Shown here piece by piece: positions 11,290-12,749 of a stretch of 12,749 nucleotides of DNA. The stretch lies in the NCBI GenBank assembly GCA_016286595.1, contig JAEETR010000117.1, positions 1 to 12,749 on the forward strand. Direction: 5' to 3'. The DNA is from Oscillospiraceae bacterium. GTDB taxonomy: Bacteria; Bacillota; Clostridia; Oscillospirales; Oscillospiraceae. Position numbers and translations under genes: made by a program. Numbering within the stretch: the first letter of the stretch is position 1; each line of letters starts with the position of its first letter. The notes under the pieces were generated by a model. That model saw nothing but the letters and a program-made list of their open reading frames with translations, searched no databases and had not been told where the DNA came from.

Positions 11290-11991
11290 ATGTACAACGT
11301 CCTTATTTGCGACGATGAGAAGGATATCGTTTCCGCGCTGAAAATATATCTGTCCGGCGAGGACTACAATATATTCGAGGCGTCCAACGGCGCCGAGGCG
11401 CTGGAGATAGCGGAAAAGAACGATATACATCTTATTCTTATGGACATAATGATGCCGAAGCTTGACGGCATAGCCGCCACGGCAAAGCTCCGGGAGGTCA
11501 GCAACGTGCCCATCCTGCTCCTCACGGCAAAGAGCGAGAGCGGCGACAAGGTTCTGGGACTGAACGTGGGGGCCGACGACTACATCACCAAGCCCTTCGA
11601 CCCGGCGGAGGTACTTGCCCGGGTACGCTCACACCTGCGGCGCTATACGAGGCTGGGAGCCATGACGGAGGAGGAGCGGGGAAAGGTGTGGACCTGCGGG
11701 CCCATAACCCTTGACGAGGACGCCAAGTCGGTCACCGTGGACGGCGAGAGCGCTGCGCTGACGCCCATTGAGTATAACATCCTTCTGCTGCTGATAAAGC
11801 ACCCTGGGCGCATATACTCCTCGGAGCAGATATACGAGCTGGTGTGGAACGAGTCGGCCATGGGCGCGGACAACGCCGTCAGCGTCCATATCCGCCATCT
11901 GCGGCAGAAGATCGAGATAAATCCCTCGGAGCCCCGGTATCTTAAGGTGGTATGGGGCCTGGGCTACAAGCTGGAGGACAACGGAAGATGA
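11290..11991 (+). CDS. OmpR/PhoB-family response regulator
   Basis: 233 residues. The start at ATG 11290 is preferred over an in-frame ATG at 11257 because GAGGTGAG lies just upstream and the extended -10 ends at 11270. The receiver domain (about 1-115) has the acidic pair D8-D9, phosphoacceptor D52 in LILMDIMMP, T79 and K101 in ITKPF. The C-terminal winged-helix DNA-binding domain (about 135-230) includes TPIEYNILLLLIKHPG, the recognition-helix region VSVHIRHLRQKI, and VWGLGYKLE. All phosphorylation residues are intact. Similar to VanR-type regulators of Clostridia. It overlaps the sensor kinase gene by four bases (ATGA), so the two are co-translated. The target is unknown; the divergent glycosyltransferase is a candidate. 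Confidence 0.94.
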   Translation: MYNVLICDDEKDIVSALKIYLSGEDYNIFEASNGAEALEIAEKNDIHLILMDIMMPKLDGIAATAKLREVSNVPILLLTAKSESGDKVLGLNVGADDYITKPFDPAEVLARVRSHLRRYTRLGAMTEEERGKVWTCGPITLDEDAKSVTVDGESAALTPIEYNILLLLIKHPGRIYSSEQIYELVWNESAMGADNAVSVHIRHLRQKIEINPSEPRYLKVVWGLGYKLEDNGR

Positions 11992-12749
11992 AAAAACTTA
12001 CTTATAAGATGTGGGCGAAGGTCCTTGCGTATTTCCTGCTGGCGATAACGACGGCGGGGCTGCTGATTTCGGCGGCGGGCATAGGATTTGCCTGGGAGAT
12101 GGACGCTTACACCGGCACCCTGCCGGAACTGAAGGACAACGCTTTTTTCAACGCCGTCCTGAACAAGGGCAACGACCAGCTGGAGCGGGTGATATGGGGC
12201 GTGGCGGACAACGCGCAGTACGTGTCCGTACATAGCTGTCTTGCGTGGCGGATAACCGACCACACCGGCACAGAGGTCTGGCGAAGCCTGAACTGGGATG
12301 ACGTGTCCGCCCGCAGCGATTACGTCTACGACATGGGCTACCACCACGTGGAGGAAAACGGCTATAATCACGCCGATTATTACATGCGCTTCTACGACCT
12401 TGATCCGGACCAGATGGAGCAGGGAGACTACGTGGTGTCCGCGGCGGTGGACACGAACTTCCCCAGGACCGACGAACTATACTGGCTCAACAAGGGTACA
12501 GACGCGCTGTGGACGATGCGCTACTCTGTCTATGCGATATGCGCATTGTGTCTTGCAGGCTGCATCGCGCTCTTCGTGTTCATACTGTGTGCCGCCGGTC
12601 ACAGAGAAGGCCGGGAGGGGATAGTGCCGGGTTATCTGAACCCGATACCCTTTGACGTGTTCACCGCGGTCGTCGTGTTTCTCATCGCTGCGGCTATAGC
12701 TGTTATGGGAGAAAACTTCAACTATATGCCCTTCACGTTGGTATTTGAG
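11988..12749 (+). CDS. sensor histidine kinase, N-terminal sensory part only (cut by window edge)
   Basis: 254 residues are visible without a stop. A positively charged start MKKLTYKMW is followed by a membrane segment (about 11-35) and an extracytoplasmic region (36-178) rich in Asp, Tyr, His and Trp, which I do not recognise. A second membrane segment (179-203), a short basic loop (204-223) and a third (224-241) follow. The HAMP, DHp and ATPase domains would lie beyond the edge, so kinase identity rests on the overlap with the response regulator and on topology. Multi-pass sensors of this shape are common in gut Clostridia. The ligand cannot be told. The ATG is set by the ATGA overlap. Confidence 0.8.
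   Translation, partial: MKKLTYKMWAKVLAYFLLAITTAGLLISAAGIGFAWEMDAYTGTLPELKDNAFFNAVLNKGNDQLERVIWGVADNAQYVSVHSCLAWRITDHTGTEVWRSLNWDDVSARSDYVYDMGYHHVEENGYNHADYYMRFYDLDPDQMEQGDYVVSAAVDTNFPRTDELYWLNKGTDALWTMRYSVYAICALCLAGCIALFVFILCAAGHREGREGIVPGYLNPIPFDVFTAVVVFLIAAAIAVMGENFNYMPFTLVFE

Noticed and set aside
1..12749. CRISPR array, insertion sequence, tRNA or rRNA gene, prophage or defence genes
   Set aside because: No regularly spaced repeats, transposase motifs, cloverleaf or rRNA sequence, or defence-type domains were seen on either strand.

Overview
The window looks like a chromosomal piece of a fairly GC-rich anaerobic member of the Bacillota (Clostridia, probably an Oscillospirales-type gut or rumen organism). 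The signs are two complete T-box leaders, strong A-rich and G-rich Shine-Dalgarno sites, consensus sigma-A promoters, a clostridial-type 2-oxoacid:ferredoxin oxidoreductase and a VanR/PhoB-type two-component pair. The taxonomic call is inference; no rRNA or marker gene is present.

Layout. Positions 1-839 (minus) hold a CobW/P47K-type GTPase with a very long His/Asp/Glu tract, cut by the window edge, with its own consensus promoter. Positions 983-4308 (minus) are a compact five-gene operon, read from right to left: P-loop ATPase, 2x[4Fe-4S] ferredoxin subunit (delta), alpha (VorB-like), TPP-binding beta, gamma. It ends in a strong hairpin terminator. Positions 4309-4866 are a divergent regulatory region containing the operon's -10, a plus-strand promoter and a T-box riboswitch. 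Positions 4867-7146 and 7520-9820 (plus) are tandem paralogues encoding an unusual fusion: XRE helix-turn-helix, cupin, and AMP-forming acyl-CoA ligase. Each has its own promoter and T-box. A bidirectional hairpin terminator (9834-9860) separates them from a convergent membrane GT2 glycosyltransferase (9864-11099, minus). A divergent promoter region follows, then an OmpR/PhoB-type response regulator (11290-11991) and a translationally coupled sensor kinase cut by the window edge (11988-12749).

How the centre may work. Aligned on the shared Stem I anchor CTTCCGAGCC, the first T-box has the specifier AUC (Ile) and the second GUC (Val). Both antiterminator bulges read UGGU, which fits the discriminator base A of tRNA-Ile and tRNA-Val. 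The ligases should therefore be expressed when charged tRNA-Ile or tRNA-Val runs low. Next to a branched-chain 2-oxoacid:ferredoxin oxidoreductase, the economical explanation is amino acid synthesis by reductive carboxylation. In this model 2-methylbutyrate is activated by the first ligase and isobutyrate by the second. The oxidoreductase run in reverse would then give the 2-oxoacid precursors of isoleucine and valine. The fused XRE-cupin module suggests a second regulatory layer in which the enzyme may also be its own DNA-binding regulator. This T-box/XRE-cupin-ligase/VOR module is the most noteworthy system in the window. The T-boxes and domains are seen directly; the substrates and direction of flux are inferred.
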